This document shows, piece after piece, positions 46,905 through 54,901 of a stretch of 64,000 nt of DNA. The position numbers and the translations under genes are program-made. Every line of letters begins with the position of its first letter. Position 1 is the first letter of the stretch. Under the pieces are notes generated by a model that was not told the DNA's origin, made no database searches, and was given only the letters and a program-made list of their open reading frames with translations. Origin of the DNA: Gloeocapsopsis sp. IPPAS B-1203 (GTDB lineage Bacteria > Cyanobacteriota > Cyanobacteriia > Cyanobacteriales > Chroococcidiopsidaceae); the NCBI RefSeq assembly GCF_002749975.1, contig NZ_PEIG01000002.1, positions 310,001 to 374,000 of the forward strand, in the 5' to 3' direction.

Positions 46905-47252
46905 TTTTAAAAGTTTTGAGTTTTGAATTATAAAGAATCTCCCTAACTCAGCACTTATAACTCTTCAAAAACTCCTAATTTTTTTGAATGATTTCGCAAA
47001 GCGGTGAATAAAGTTATCTTTGTCTAAAGAATAGAAGTTAACTTGATATTTTTAATCACTCTAAAGACTTAAGCATTATTACTGTAAATAATCAACCTGA
47101 CTCCTATATTACGGTTAGCCTGTAAAATATAATACGGTTTTTTCTATAGATATAGATTTACAAGTTTCTTTCTAGCGAAAGAGTCAACTGACTCGTATAT
47201 TTTCTAAATTGAATTTAGTAAGTTCATGATATTCAACTTACTAAAAAGTATT
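46905..47252. other. Intergenic region, about 350 bp
   Basis: Near 46912-46975 there is a heptamer-type patch (GTTTTGAGTTTTGAATT and relatives, also seen at 16650-16680 and 58535-58570). A -10-like TATAAT at 47128-47133 could belong to the promoter of the next gene. No structured RNA was recognised. Confidence 0.45.
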
Positions 47253-47585
47253 ATGGCTAAGCAACTGAACAAGAAACCAATCGAACAGCCCGTAAGTCGA
47301 GATTGGCATACACGAGAAGAACCAACTGCTAAAGAAAGAAATTTAACAGTTAACCCTGGTGATATCGTTACTGACGAGGCAAAATCTGTTGAAGAAAAAG
47401 CTCAACAAGTTGCTGTAGATGCACCTGATATTACAGGTGACTGGATTTTAGTTCCCACTTACTTTATCGTCGAATATCCAGACGGTAAAAAGCAAGCTCT
47501 GCACCATGTCAGAGATGCTAAGAAGATTTCTGATGTCATTCGTTTAGCGCGAGTTGATGATAAGGGAAATCGCATTTGGTGGTAA
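47253..47585 (+). CDS. Small conserved-looking protein, unknown
   Basis: The protein has 110 residues from ATG 47253 (MAKQLNKKPIEQPVS). An ATG at 47226 would add a nine-residue hydrophobic leader. The N-terminal half is charged and probably disordered. The C-terminal half (about 65-110) reads ITGDWILVPTYFIVEYPDGK and HHVRDAKKISDVIRLARVD, an alpha-beta mini-domain. No family is recognised. Neighbours give no clue. Confidence 0.62.
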   Translation: MAKQLNKKPIEQPVSRDWHTREEPTAKERNLTVNPGDIVTDEAKSVEEKAQQVAVDAPDITGDWILVPTYFIVEYPDGKKQALHHVRDAKKISDVIRLARVDDKGNRIWW

Positions 47586-47622
47586 TGCTTAGTGCTAGAC
47601 TCCACTTCTAATCGACAAGTTA

Positions 47623-48054
47623 TCAAACTGCTTTAGCTTGTGCTTCTAGCATTAAAACTTTTTCTTCTATCCGATCAAAGGCTTCTATCGCGCTGCTGGT
47701 ACTTGAATATCTTCTGCTACTGTACATCTTATCTGCAATAAGTTTACTTTTTCCTGCCTTCAATTTTTGCTTCAGGTTATCAATATAAACTGTTTGCTTA
47801 TCTAGTTTAAGTTTAAGTTGATTGGCAGTCGCAGTAGCAATTTGTTTTTGCTCCAAGGCAAGATGAGCCAATTTTTGATCGCATTTTTGTTCTGCTAATT
47901 TAACTCTGCGTTGCCACTTGTTAACTTCAATCTCTGCTTGATTGTACTTTTGCAGTGCGATCTTTTGATCGGTGAGTGCCTTAATTAAAGAAGAATACAA
48001 GTTCTTTAGGTGTATTACATCTAGATCTATACCTATATAATCATGCAAACTCAT
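47623..48054 (-). CDS. Short PspA/IM30 (Vipp1)-like coiled-coil protein
   Basis: The protein has 143 residues from ATG 48054. The frame is open to an ATG at 48102. The whole length is a heptad-rich coiled coil. The order A-E-Q-K-x(2)-Q-K-L-A-H-L-A-L-E, a long LKxKL stretch, then a Tyr/Ser-rich turn followed by SSAIEAFDRIEEKVLMLEAQAKA matches the central and C-terminal helices of PspA/Vipp1 proteins, in which SAxxAFxRMEEKV is the hallmark. The amphipathic N-terminal membrane helix is largely missing, and the protein is about 60 percent of normal size. It may be a modifier of ESCRT-III-type membrane assemblies. Confidence 0.68.
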   Translation of the reverse strand: MSLHDYIGIDLDVIHLKNLYSSLIKALTDQKIALQKYNQAEIEVNKWQRRVKLAEQKCDQKLAHLALEQKQIATATANQLKLKLDKQTVYIDNLKQKLKAGKSKLIADKMYSSRRYSSTSSAIEAFDRIEEKVLMLEAQAKAV

Positions 48055-48287
48055 AATTTCTGACCTACTGTCGTAAGAATAGCAATAAATTGATAGCTTC
48101 AAATTTACAAATAATTACTTCAAATTACAACTGTAGTTTTAAGTTGATTTGATGAAGAACATATAAAGTTTCTAAAAAAAGAGAATTAAGGTTTATTGCA
48201 AAATATATTTGAATATTTTGCATATTATCTCTTTGCAAGAAAGTTAGATATCTAAATTTAAAAAACTAAGGAAAGGGGCAAGATTTA

Positions 48288-49013
48288 ATGATTAATGTAT
48301 TTAAGTCAAATCAGTTAAATTCTCAAAGTACATCAGAACTTAAAGCTGAACTATTAAAGCGAGTTAAAGGACGAGATACTGATTCTTTAAACACCAAAGT
48401 TCAGTATTATAAAAATATTCTGACACCGTATATTGAGGAGTTGACGCAACGAAATCCTTACCCAGTAGTAGCAGAACAAATTTCCCTTGTTCTTGGCGTG
48501 TGGACACCTGTATGGTCAACGATACCTTTTCACGATACTTTACCAGGGCGGAATCGAGAGCAGTCGTATCAAATTTTTCATGATGACAGCTACTACGCCA
48601 ACATTGCTCGATATACTCCAGGACAAAATACTTTCTGGCAAAAATTGTCTACGAAATTACCAGCAATCGATTTAATGGTAATGCAAAAGTATGCGGTGAA
48701 GGATAACACATGGTACATCTAAAATGTAGGTATTGAGCAAGCTTTTCGGAATAGAGAAGTTCCACTATCAATTGAAGATGCAGAATCTTGGTTTAGTAGC
48801 GTAGTCAGTAATAAATTTCAATCGGTACAAGAAGAACTTCCGCAAGCGCTTGATTTAAAATTAGACAGCAAGACTATTAAGAAATTGGAGAAAACTTACC
48901 TAGCGACTCCCCAGTTAGAGCATCTTTATGTCGATCGCGATTTCCGAATTGTGAAAACGCAACGCGAAGCAGCACAGCGACCAAGTTATACAATTGCCAT
49001 ACGCAGACAGTAA
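48288..49013 (+). pseudogene. Fibrillin (PAP)-like gene interrupted by one in-frame stop codon
   Basis: The frame from ATG 48288 codes for 144 residues, stops at TAA 48720-48722, and then continues in the same frame for 96 codons to TAA 49011. The parts before and after read as one protein: ELKAELLKRVKG and VLGVWTPVWSTIPF in the first part, NVGIEQAFRNREVPLSIEDAESWF and QLEHLYVDRDFRIVKTQREA in the second. Reading CAA (Gln) instead of TAA would restore it, so a single C-to-T change is the simplest cause. The layout resembles PAP/fibrillin lipid-associated proteins of thylakoids, a tentative match. Read-through or recent inactivation are both possible. Confidence 0.7.
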
Positions 49014-49049
49014 TCTGTCCGGTTGCCGAATTATGATGTCTGTGTAGGT

Positions 49050-49075
49050 TGGTAATAGGTAATTGGTAATGGGAA
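49050..49075 (+). repeat. Heptamer-type tandem repeat (TGGTAAT)
   Basis: The run TTGGTAATAGGTAATTGGTAA and following units are degenerate heptamers similar to those at 28832-28860, directly upstream of the Nif3 gene. Confidence 0.55.
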
Positions 49076-49109
49076 AAGCCAATTAGCAAGACTTGATATC
49101 GAATAGCAT

Positions 49110-49919
49110 ATGAAAATTGCGGAACTAATCGCTTGGTTTGAAGCATGGGCAAACCCTGCTTGGCAAGAAAGCTGGGATAATTGTGGTTGGCAGATTGAAC
49201 CTAGAGTTTTAGAAGAGTCAGCACGAGTTCTTGTATGCTTAACTCCAACTCTGGCAGTGATGGAAGAAGCGATCGCCCTCAAAGCATCAGGAAATCCTGT
49301 CAACTTAATCTTTGCCCATCATCCTTTAATCTTTAAGCCTGTTAAATCTTTACAAACTGGAGATGCGATCGCCGAAATAGCACGATTGGCATTTCATCAT
49401 CAAATTGGCATTTACACAGCGCACACGAATTTCGATCAAGTTGCTGATGGTACGGCTGATGTTCTAGCGCGGATGTTAGAACTCAAGCACACTACTCCCA
49501 TTGTAGAAACGCAAGCAGGGTTAGGATACGGTCGTGTAGGGGTTCTAGAGCCTACTTTAACTTTACAGGAACTTCTTACCAAAATTTACAATCAGCTCCA
49601 ACCACCTGATCTCATCTTCTCTCCGGAAGCAAACCGAGAGCAAACAATTGAACGTCTAGCAGTGTTAGGTGGTTCAGGGGCTAGTTTTATTTCAGACGTT
49701 GTTAAAACTGGTGCACAAGCCTATTTGACTTCTGATTGTAAATTCCATCAATTCCAGGAAAGTCGCGATCGCGGTTTAATTCTCATCGATGCTGGACATT
49801 ATGCTACTGAACGCCCTGCTTGCGCTCATTTAGTCGCAAAATTGCAAGACTTAAGGCTTGAATGGGTACAATTAAGTCAAAAAGATGAAGACTTTCGGCA
49901 ATTTTACGGTAAATATTAA
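49110..49919 (+). CDS. Nif3-like dinuclear metal centre hexameric protein
   Basis: NIF3 family proteins form hexameric toroids with a two-metal site and resemble GTP cyclohydrolase I type 2. The protein has 269 residues. Metal-ligand segments are FAHHPLIF near 69, AHTNFDQVADG near 104-112 and DAGHYATERP near 228. All expected His/Asp/Glu ligands are present. Length is typical of the short form without the inserted PII-like domain. Function is poorly defined, with possible roles in cofactor metabolism or nucleotide hydrolysis. Confidence 0.93.
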   Translation: MKIAELIAWFEAWANPAWQESWDNCGWQIEPRVLEESARVLVCLTPTLAVMEEAIALKASGNPVNLIFAHHPLIFKPVKSLQTGDAIAEIARLAFHHQIGIYTAHTNFDQVADGTADVLARMLELKHTTPIVETQAGLGYGRVGVLEPTLTLQELLTKIYNQLQPPDLIFSPEANREQTIERLAVLGGSGASFISDVVKTGAQAYLTSDCKFHQFQESRDRGLILIDAGHYATERPACAHLVAKLQDLRLEWVQLSQKDEDFRQFYGKY

Positions 49920-50376
49920 CTAATAATTTTGCTATAAAAAGATGAAGTATCGCAAAACAATGAGTTAGAATCATTTACATTAGGATCAAGCCATATGAGT
50001 CCCTAGACTCGAAAGTTATATCACTTGACAAAAAGTGGTAACAAAAAATACCGAATTAACGGTAATTAATGTGTTTTGCCAATCAAAGAAAAGTTCTAGT
50101 CAATGGCAAGCGCTGGCTTGATTGAGGCAAATGTCTCATTGCTGTAAACTAAACCCAACTTCTTTGAATAATGTTGCAAATTCAACATCTCAAGCTCAGA
50201 AGCGGTCTACATAGCTAGCGACTTAGGAGGCAAAAAATGATAAAAACAATAAAAGTTGCTGGCAAGAGATTTTTCACACAAAGTGGAAATCCTGCAAACT
50301 GAGTAACACTCCACTGGGACATCACCCAGAACTATGTACAGATTTAACCTACGTTGTAAAAGGGCAGAAGCGATAG
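49920..50376. other. Intergenic region, 457 bp, with a 21-codon ORF
   Basis: This AT-rich region upstream of the 102-residue unknown gene contains the candidate leader ORF at 50237-50302. A hydrophobic-free, purine-rich stretch surrounds it. No tRNA or recognised riboswitch motif was found. Confidence 0.45.
50237..50302 (+). CDS. Candidate 21-residue leader or small ORF
   Basis: ATG 50237 is preceded by a strong ribosome binding site (TTAGGAGG, 7 bases spacing) and encodes MIKTIKVAGKRFFTQSGNPAN before TGA. The peptide is basic and has no membrane segment. It lies 74 bp upstream of the next gene. The strong initiation signal is the only support. It may be a regulatory leader or chance. Confidence 0.3.
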   Translation: MIKTIKVAGKRFFTQSGNPAN

Positions 50377-50685
50377 ATGCTACACCGCAAGATTTATCAA
50401 TTGTGTGGCGACGGGCGTGAAGTATGCGTTTTCTTGCGGGACCAGCAACGCTGGATAGAACGCGCCCGCATCATCGATATCGAAGGGGATTTAGTTACCC
50501 TACGTTATGAAACAGAAGAAGAAGACGAGGTTTGTTCTTGGGAAGAAATGGTTCGCCTAGAAAGCATTGGTGCTGTAACTCAAAAACTAGCTTCAGTACC
50601 ACGCGGCAACGCTGAACCATTAGTTTCTGAAGATTGTCCAGAGGCAGAGCGAATTCGTCGTTATACTGACTCTAATCCTGATTAA
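50377..50685 (+). CDS. Conserved cyanobacterial protein of unknown function (possibly DUF6679)
   Basis: This 102-residue soluble protein begins MLHRKIYQLCGDGREVCVFLRDQQRWIER, then DIEGDLVTLRYETEEEDEVCSWEEMVRLESIGAV. It has the look of a small beta-barrel (SH3-like or Tudor-like) domain of about 65 residues, with an acidic C-terminal tail. I recall highly similar proteins throughout cyanobacteria under DUF6679, but cannot verify that. No enzyme motif. It is followed by a strong bidirectional hairpin (50701-50735). Confidence 0.78.
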   Translation: MLHRKIYQLCGDGREVCVFLRDQQRWIERARIIDIEGDLVTLRYETEEEDEVCSWEEMVRLESIGAVTQKLASVPRGNAEPLVSEDCPEAERIRRYTDSNPD

Positions 50686-50700
50686 AGTGGCTAGTAAAGA

Positions 50701-50735
50701 GAAAGTAGGAAACAAAATAAAAGTTTCTTACTTTC
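50701..50735. terminator. Bidirectional terminator hairpin
   Basis: GAAAGTAGGAAAC (50701-50713) pairs with GTTTCTTACTTTC (50723-50735) over 13 bp with one G-T pair and a 9-base A-rich loop. It lies between two convergent genes (stop at 50685 and stop at 50751). Confidence 0.8.
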
Positions 50736-50750
50736 CCAAATTCTCAAAAA

Positions 50751-52415
50751 CTATTCTTCATTATTGCGCTCATAAGCAGGGCAGTAACCTTCTGGTGTCA
50801 CCTTAAACCCGAATAGAGGAGACGCTTGATTTAAACAGCGCTGTCCGCGCTGAAATTTACAGGTAGCGCAGCAACTAATCTCGCTAGCGATTAAGCGATC
50901 GCTTGTTTGATTAAGTAACTCGCGCTGTGACAAACCACGAATAACTAATTCTTCACCTTGCCAACGGGCTTCAACTAATCCTGTATCTGCAAAAACACGC
51001 CAACGAGGATCGGCAATAATTGCTTCCGGTAGTGTAATTGTGATTACTGTGCCCAACTCATTTAGTTCACCTTCATAGTTCGTTTCTGGCGCTGCTGGTT
51101 GGATAAAGGTATCGCCAACTGGTAAATCTACAATTGTGCCACTTGCTGGAGAATGTAAATGGTAGCGATTTTGCAGTTCATCTAAACCAGTCAGATCTGC
51201 GAGATATGCAGGCGAACCATGCACGAAAATAACGTGTTGTGGTCTTAAGTTATGAATCAGTTGCGTAATTCCAGGACCATCACTGTGCTGTGCGAGTAAA
51301 TATGTTTCTACAATAGTTGTCGGTACTAACGAGGAAGATTGAGGTACTAATTCTGGCAATGATTGAGGATGGGGAAGCAAACGCCCTGGCTTCTCTGGTA
51401 GGAGAATCAGCCAAGGACCTGTTTTGGGTTGGCAATATTGTTGTAAATCCGCGCTTTCATCAGTGATAACGATGCAGGGATTGCCGACATCAGCCCGCTG
51501 CTGCGGTGTTATTCTGCGCATTCGGGGACGTACCCGTTCGTCCCAAAATAATGGTTGATGGCGAGCAAAGTTTTGCACTGCTGCAGGTAGTTGAGGTAGC
51601 ATTTCTAGGTAAGCATCGCAGCCAGCAGCAACCATACCATCAACCCAAATATCTAAATCGCGACCGGTGAAGCTGTGATGACTCCGCAGTAGCATGAGAA
51701 TTTCTTGTCCAATTCCCAGCGTTGGAGTTGGCATCAAAACACAATATCCTTGAGCGATCGCGCGATTGATCCGTTCTGCTAGTTGATTTTCTTGATTTCG
51801 CCGATGCGGATGTCTTGCTGTACCGTAACTACCTTCAATAATTAATACATCTGGCTTCAACCCGCGCAATTCCTCTAAAGGCATTCCTTCAACTAACCGC
51901 GAGTTAGATAAGAAAAAGTCACCTGTGTAGAGTACTGAATATGTGCGCTGTGGTGTGGTGTAAGTCAGTAAAATTGCGGCTGCACCTGGTAAATGTCCCG
52001 CCGGAAACAACTCCGCACTCAACCCATCTTGAAACTCCACAGGCGATCGCCACGGTAATGCTTGACAAAACTGCGGAATCTGGTTTGTTCCTAACCAGTT
52101 GAGGGGTAATAATTGCGTTGTCGCTTCGCTGGCGTAGATAGGTAATGAAGGAAAAGCTTGATGTAGGGCGAGTAAGCCTTGGGCGTGATCGGGATGCGCG
52201 TGAGTGCACAAAACCAAATCGGCTGGTGGCGATCGCTTGCCTTTTTTTAGGATCGAAATATCTTCAATACCACAGTCAAGTAAAATACGATATGGTCCCA
52301 TCCGTACTAGTAAGCACATGCCTTCATCAGCATGATGAACGCTGTATGGGAAACACTCTAGTTCGGAACTTGTTTCTCCAGCAGGACGGGAGGCTGTAGG
52401 TATACGTTCGCTCAT
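50751..52415 (-). CDS. MBL-fold metallo-hydrolase with beta-CASP-like domain and C-terminal Cys cluster
   Basis: The protein has 554 residues from ATG 52415, which has GGAGGTG as a ribosome binding site. A metallo-beta-lactamase domain contains the zinc motif THAHPDHAQG (His72, His74, Asp76, His77), a later AGHLPGAAA and YTGDFF, followed by a beta-CASP-like insert and the motif HGSPA near the end of the core. This is the architecture of nucleic-acid-processing MBL enzymes of the CPSF/RNase J type. The C-terminal 45 residues carry five cysteines (CCATC, then C and C further on), suggesting a metal or Fe-S site. RNA is the likely substrate. Confidence 0.88.
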   Translation of the reverse strand: MSERIPTASRPAGETSSELECFPYSVHHADEGMCLLVRMGPYRILLDCGIEDISILKKGKRSPPADLVLCTHAHPDHAQGLLALHQAFPSLPIYASEATTQLLPLNWLGTNQIPQFCQALPWRSPVEFQDGLSAELFPAGHLPGAAAILLTYTTPQRTYSVLYTGDFFLSNSRLVEGMPLEELRGLKPDVLIIEGSYGTARHPHRRNQENQLAERINRAIAQGYCVLMPTPTLGIGQEILMLLRSHHSFTGRDLDIWVDGMVAAGCDAYLEMLPQLPAAVQNFARHQPLFWDERVRPRMRRITPQQRADVGNPCIVITDESADLQQYCQPKTGPWLILLPEKPGRLLPHPQSLPELVPQSSSLVPTTIVETYLLAQHSDGPGITQLIHNLRPQHVIFVHGSPAYLADLTGLDELQNRYHLHSPASGTIVDLPVGDTFIQPAAPETNYEGELNELGTVITITLPEAIIADPRWRVFADTGLVEARWQGEELVIRGLSQRELLNQTSDRLIASEISCCATCKFQRGQRCLNQASPLFGFKVTPEGYCPAYERNNEE

Positions 52416-52514
52416 GTACACCTCCACCTAAACCCAGTGCAAGCTAGAAGCTAGAAAATCAATGATCTGATTGATGAACCTCACCCCTGATTTAACTATA
52501 CGATTCCTGCTTTT

Positions 52515-52637
52515 CTAATGGGCAGAACCGTTACCGTGGTAATTATCTGTATCATAAAAGCCATTTTTGGTACCAAAGAATAAGCACGACACAGTAAAAA
52601 TGACTGTTAATCCCACGAGAATCAGCTTTACATCCAT
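52515..52637 (-). CDS. 40-residue single-helix membrane protein
   Basis: The minus-strand ORF runs from ATG 52637 to TAG at 52515 and encodes 40 residues: MDVKLILVGLTVIFTVSC, then LFFGTKNGFYDTDNYHGNGSAH. There is one transmembrane helix (about 4-22) and a polar tail rich in Asp, Asn, His and Gly. AGGGAG is placed six to eight bases before the ATG. The size and shape resemble small accessory subunits of photosynthetic or NDH-1 complexes, and I recall near-identical short proteins in other cyanobacteria, but cannot name it. Confidence 0.75.
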   Translation of the reverse strand: MDVKLILVGLTVIFTVSCLFFGTKNGFYDTDNYHGNGSAH

Positions 52638-52705
52638 TTTTACACTCCCTCAACCTTCACTTCAGGATAAAATTACCAAAGTCAACTTTGACTATAGTAA
52701 ATTGC

Positions 52706-53311
52706 GTGAATTCAACTACACTCAATCAGATTGTAGAACCTTCTTGGTTAGAGCGTCCATCTCCTGAAGTTGCGCCAGACCTACTTGGCTGTACGCTTGT
52801 ACGTAAATTCCCTGACGGACAACTTCTGCGGGGGTTAATTGTGGAAACTGAAGCTTATGCAGTTGGAGATCCGGCGTTTCATGCTTATCAACGACGCACT
52901 GAACGTAATGCGGTAGTCTTTGGATCTGCAGGTAGAAGTTATGTTTATCTCATCTACGGGATTTATCACTGTTTCAACGTTGTCACAGATGTTGATGGTG
53001 TTCCAAGTGCCGTTTTAATTCGTGCTTTACAACTAGAGTCTTTATCAGAGAACGCATCATCGAAACCTCACCGAATTGCGGCTGGACCTGGAAAATTGTG
53101 TCTAGCTTTACAGATTAATCGCAATTTAAATGGTTCAGTTCTTCAACCAGGTGAACCACTGTGGTTAGAACATCGTTCTCCAGACTTTCAACAACAACTT
53201 GACGATCGAACTACTGCTTTTGTGCAAACTACCCGCATTGGGCTTACTCAAGGCGTCGATCTACCGTGGCGGTGGTATATCAAAAATTGTCCTGCTGTTT
53301 CTAAAACTTGA
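52706..53311 (+). CDS. DNA-3-methyladenine glycosylase (AAG/MPG family)
   Basis: This base-excision repair enzyme removes alkylated purines. It has 201 residues from GTG 52706 (the frame is open to 52688). The catalytic region is GLIVETEAYAVGDPAFHAY (with Glu as general base), then RTERNAVVFGSAGRSYVYLIYGIYHCFNVVT and AAGPGKLCLALQI, all diagnostic of this family. It is a single gene with AT-rich flanks. Confidence 0.95.
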   Translation: MNSTTLNQIVEPSWLERPSPEVAPDLLGCTLVRKFPDGQLLRGLIVETEAYAVGDPAFHAYQRRTERNAVVFGSAGRSYVYLIYGIYHCFNVVTDVDGVPSAVLIRALQLESLSENASSKPHRIAAGPGKLCLALQINRNLNGSVLQPGEPLWLEHRSPDFQQQLDDRTTAFVQTTRIGLTQGVDLPWRWYIKNCPAVSKT

Positions 53312-53376
53312 CATTTAAGTGATTACTTATATATTCTAAAAATAGTTAAGCATTTACTTAAGTATTTGCTGTTTTT

Positions 53377-53697
53377 ATGCGAGGAGATATTTTTTATGCG
53401 ATCGCCGATCCGACACGTCGGGCAATTTTAGATCGCCTGCGAGATGGAGAACAACCTGTAAAACAACTTGCAGAACCTTTTGCAATGTCTTTACCTGCAA
53501 TTTCGCAGCATTTACAGATTTTGTGTGAGGTAGGTTTAGTTACTCAACGGCGCTTAGGGCGTCAGCGGATATATCAACTCAATCCCGAACCATTGCAAGA
53601 AGTGAAAAATTGGGTTTCACATTACGAATTTTGGCAAGAGAAACTCGATAACCTGGGTGAATATCTGGAGGAGTCATGTTCCGAGTCGCAAAATTAG
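53377..53697 (+). CDS. ArsR family transcriptional regulator
   Basis: The 106-residue winged helix-turn-helix protein starts MRGDIFYAIADPTRRAILDRL, a typical ArsR opening, and the recognition helix is MSLPAISQHLQILCEVGLVTQRRLGRQRIY. There are no cysteines in the classical metal-binding position of helix 3. This is therefore the SRPBCC-associated type (like Rv2642/SdpR). It overlaps the next gene by 22 bp and presumably represses it. Confidence 0.94.
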   Translation: MRGDIFYAIADPTRRAILDRLRDGEQPVKQLAEPFAMSLPAISQHLQILCEVGLVTQRRLGRQRIYQLNPEPLQEVKNWVSHYEFWQEKLDNLGEYLEESCSESQN

Positions 53698-54215
53698 AAG
53701 CTTTCTATCCTTATCCGCCAGAAAAAGTTTGGAAGGCGATCGCCAATCGTTCTTCATTAGCAAAATGGTTGATGGAAAACGACTTTGAACCGCGTTTAGG
53801 GCACAAGTTTTGTTTTCAATCGCAATTACCAGGGTTAAACGAGGTTATTTACTGCGAAGTACTGAAACTTGTAGAACCATACGAACTTGCTTATTCTTGG
53901 CAAGACAATGTGATGGAATCTCCCTCAATTGTGAATTGGATACTTACACCTGTTGACGGCGGTACGCAACTGCATTTAGAACATCGCGGATATCAACAGG
54001 ATGCGATCGCTATCAGTCAACCTAAACGTCCTACTCAATCTTGGCAAGCACAGCTAACGCATCAAGTCTTGGTAAGCGATCGCATTTCGGAATCCCAACA
54101 ACTTGGCAGTATTCTCCTCAATTCCTACTTCAGTGGTAAATGGGAATATCTAATCAATGACAAACTTGCGGAAGTTTTGGCACAGGAAACACAAGACAAT
54201 TTCGCACTTTCTTAA
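53676..54215 (+). CDS. SRPBCC (AHSA1-like) domain protein
   Basis: The 179-residue protein has an Activator of Hsp90 ATPase homologue 1-like START-fold domain. The opening VAKLEAFYPYPPEKVWKAIANRSSLAKWLMENDFEPRLGHKF is typical, and the core ends near SFNSILLNSYFSGKWEYL. Such proteins bind hydrophobic ligands. The start overlaps the ArsR gene by 22 bp, so translation is coupled. The pair is a common bacterial module that responds to an unknown small molecule. Confidence 0.92.
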   Translation: MFRVAKLEAFYPYPPEKVWKAIANRSSLAKWLMENDFEPRLGHKFCFQSQLPGLNEVIYCEVLKLVEPYELAYSWQDNVMESPSIVNWILTPVDGGTQLHLEHRGYQQDAIAISQPKRPTQSWQAQLTHQVLVSDRISESQQLGSILLNSYFSGKWEYLINDKLAEVLAQETQDNFALS

Positions 54216-54304
54216 GGAAGCTACTTAGAACTGCTATCACTCTAAATATTAACTGTGGGGTAGGCATCTTGCCTGATCACTGAGACATCTTTTTGGTAAC
54301 TACA

Positions 54305-54901
54305 ATGAATACTCCCATCCCACTTAGCATTCCAGTCATTCAACCTTTTCTTCATAAAGACCAAACGTTCGATATTTATTCGCGATTACTTGCTGAGCGA
54401 ATTGTCTTTTTAAAGGGCGAACTAACTGAGGAATTAGCTAACTTAATTGTTGCACAACTACTATTTCTTGATGCTGAAGATCCAGAAAAAGACATCTCCT
54501 TATTTATCAACTCTTCTGGAGGTTTAGCAACCGCAGCAATGACAGTTTACGATGCCATGAAACAACTTCGTACAAATGTTACGACAATTTGTGTTGGTAC
54601 TGCTGCTGCAATGGGTGCTTTTTTACTATCTTCTGGAACTAAGGGCAAAAGATATGCTTTACCACACTCCCGAATTAAATTACAGCAACCAACAGGAAAT
54701 ACTGAAGGAAACGCAACTGATATTGAGGTAGCTGCTCAGGAGATTTTATATCTTAAAGAAACACTGAATCAAATTCTTGCTGAAAATACTGGAAAAACTC
54801 AAAAGCAAATTGAAGTTGATTTAAATAGAAATTTATTTCTGAGTGCCGAAGAAGCAAAAAAATACGGCTTAATCGATAATATCGTCACAAAAATACCATG
54901 A
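54305..54901 (+). CDS. ClpP-family paralogue with a fully replaced catalytic triad
   Basis: The 198-residue protein from ATG 54305 is clearly homologous to the ClpP proteolytic subunit: DIYSRLLAERIVFLKG, ISLFINSSGG, TICVGTAAAMGAFLLSSGTKGKRYALPHSRI and LSAEEAKKYGLID. The triad is lost: the catalytic Ser is Ala102 (AAAMGA for AASMGA), His is Gln127 (KLQQP for MIHQP) and Asp is Asn176 (DLNRN for DTERD). The spacings 25 and 49 equal those of the E. coli triad, so the alignment is secure. It is not the usual cyanobacterial ClpR, whose sequence differs. It could be a structural or inhibitory ring subunit. Its stop overlaps the next start by 4 bp. Confidence 0.9.
   Translation: MNTPIPLSIPVIQPFLHKDQTFDIYSRLLAERIVFLKGELTEELANLIVAQLLFLDAEDPEKDISLFINSSGGLATAAMTVYDAMKQLRTNVTTICVGTAAAMGAFLLSSGTKGKRYALPHSRIKLQQPTGNTEGNATDIEVAAQEILYLKETLNQILAENTGKTQKQIEVDLNRNLFLSAEEAKKYGLIDNIVTKIP

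Noticed and set aside
53377-53697. Metal-sensing ArsR regulator
   Set aside because: No cysteines occur in the helix 3 metal-binding position, and the partner is an SRPBCC protein, so a metal-resistance role is not supported.
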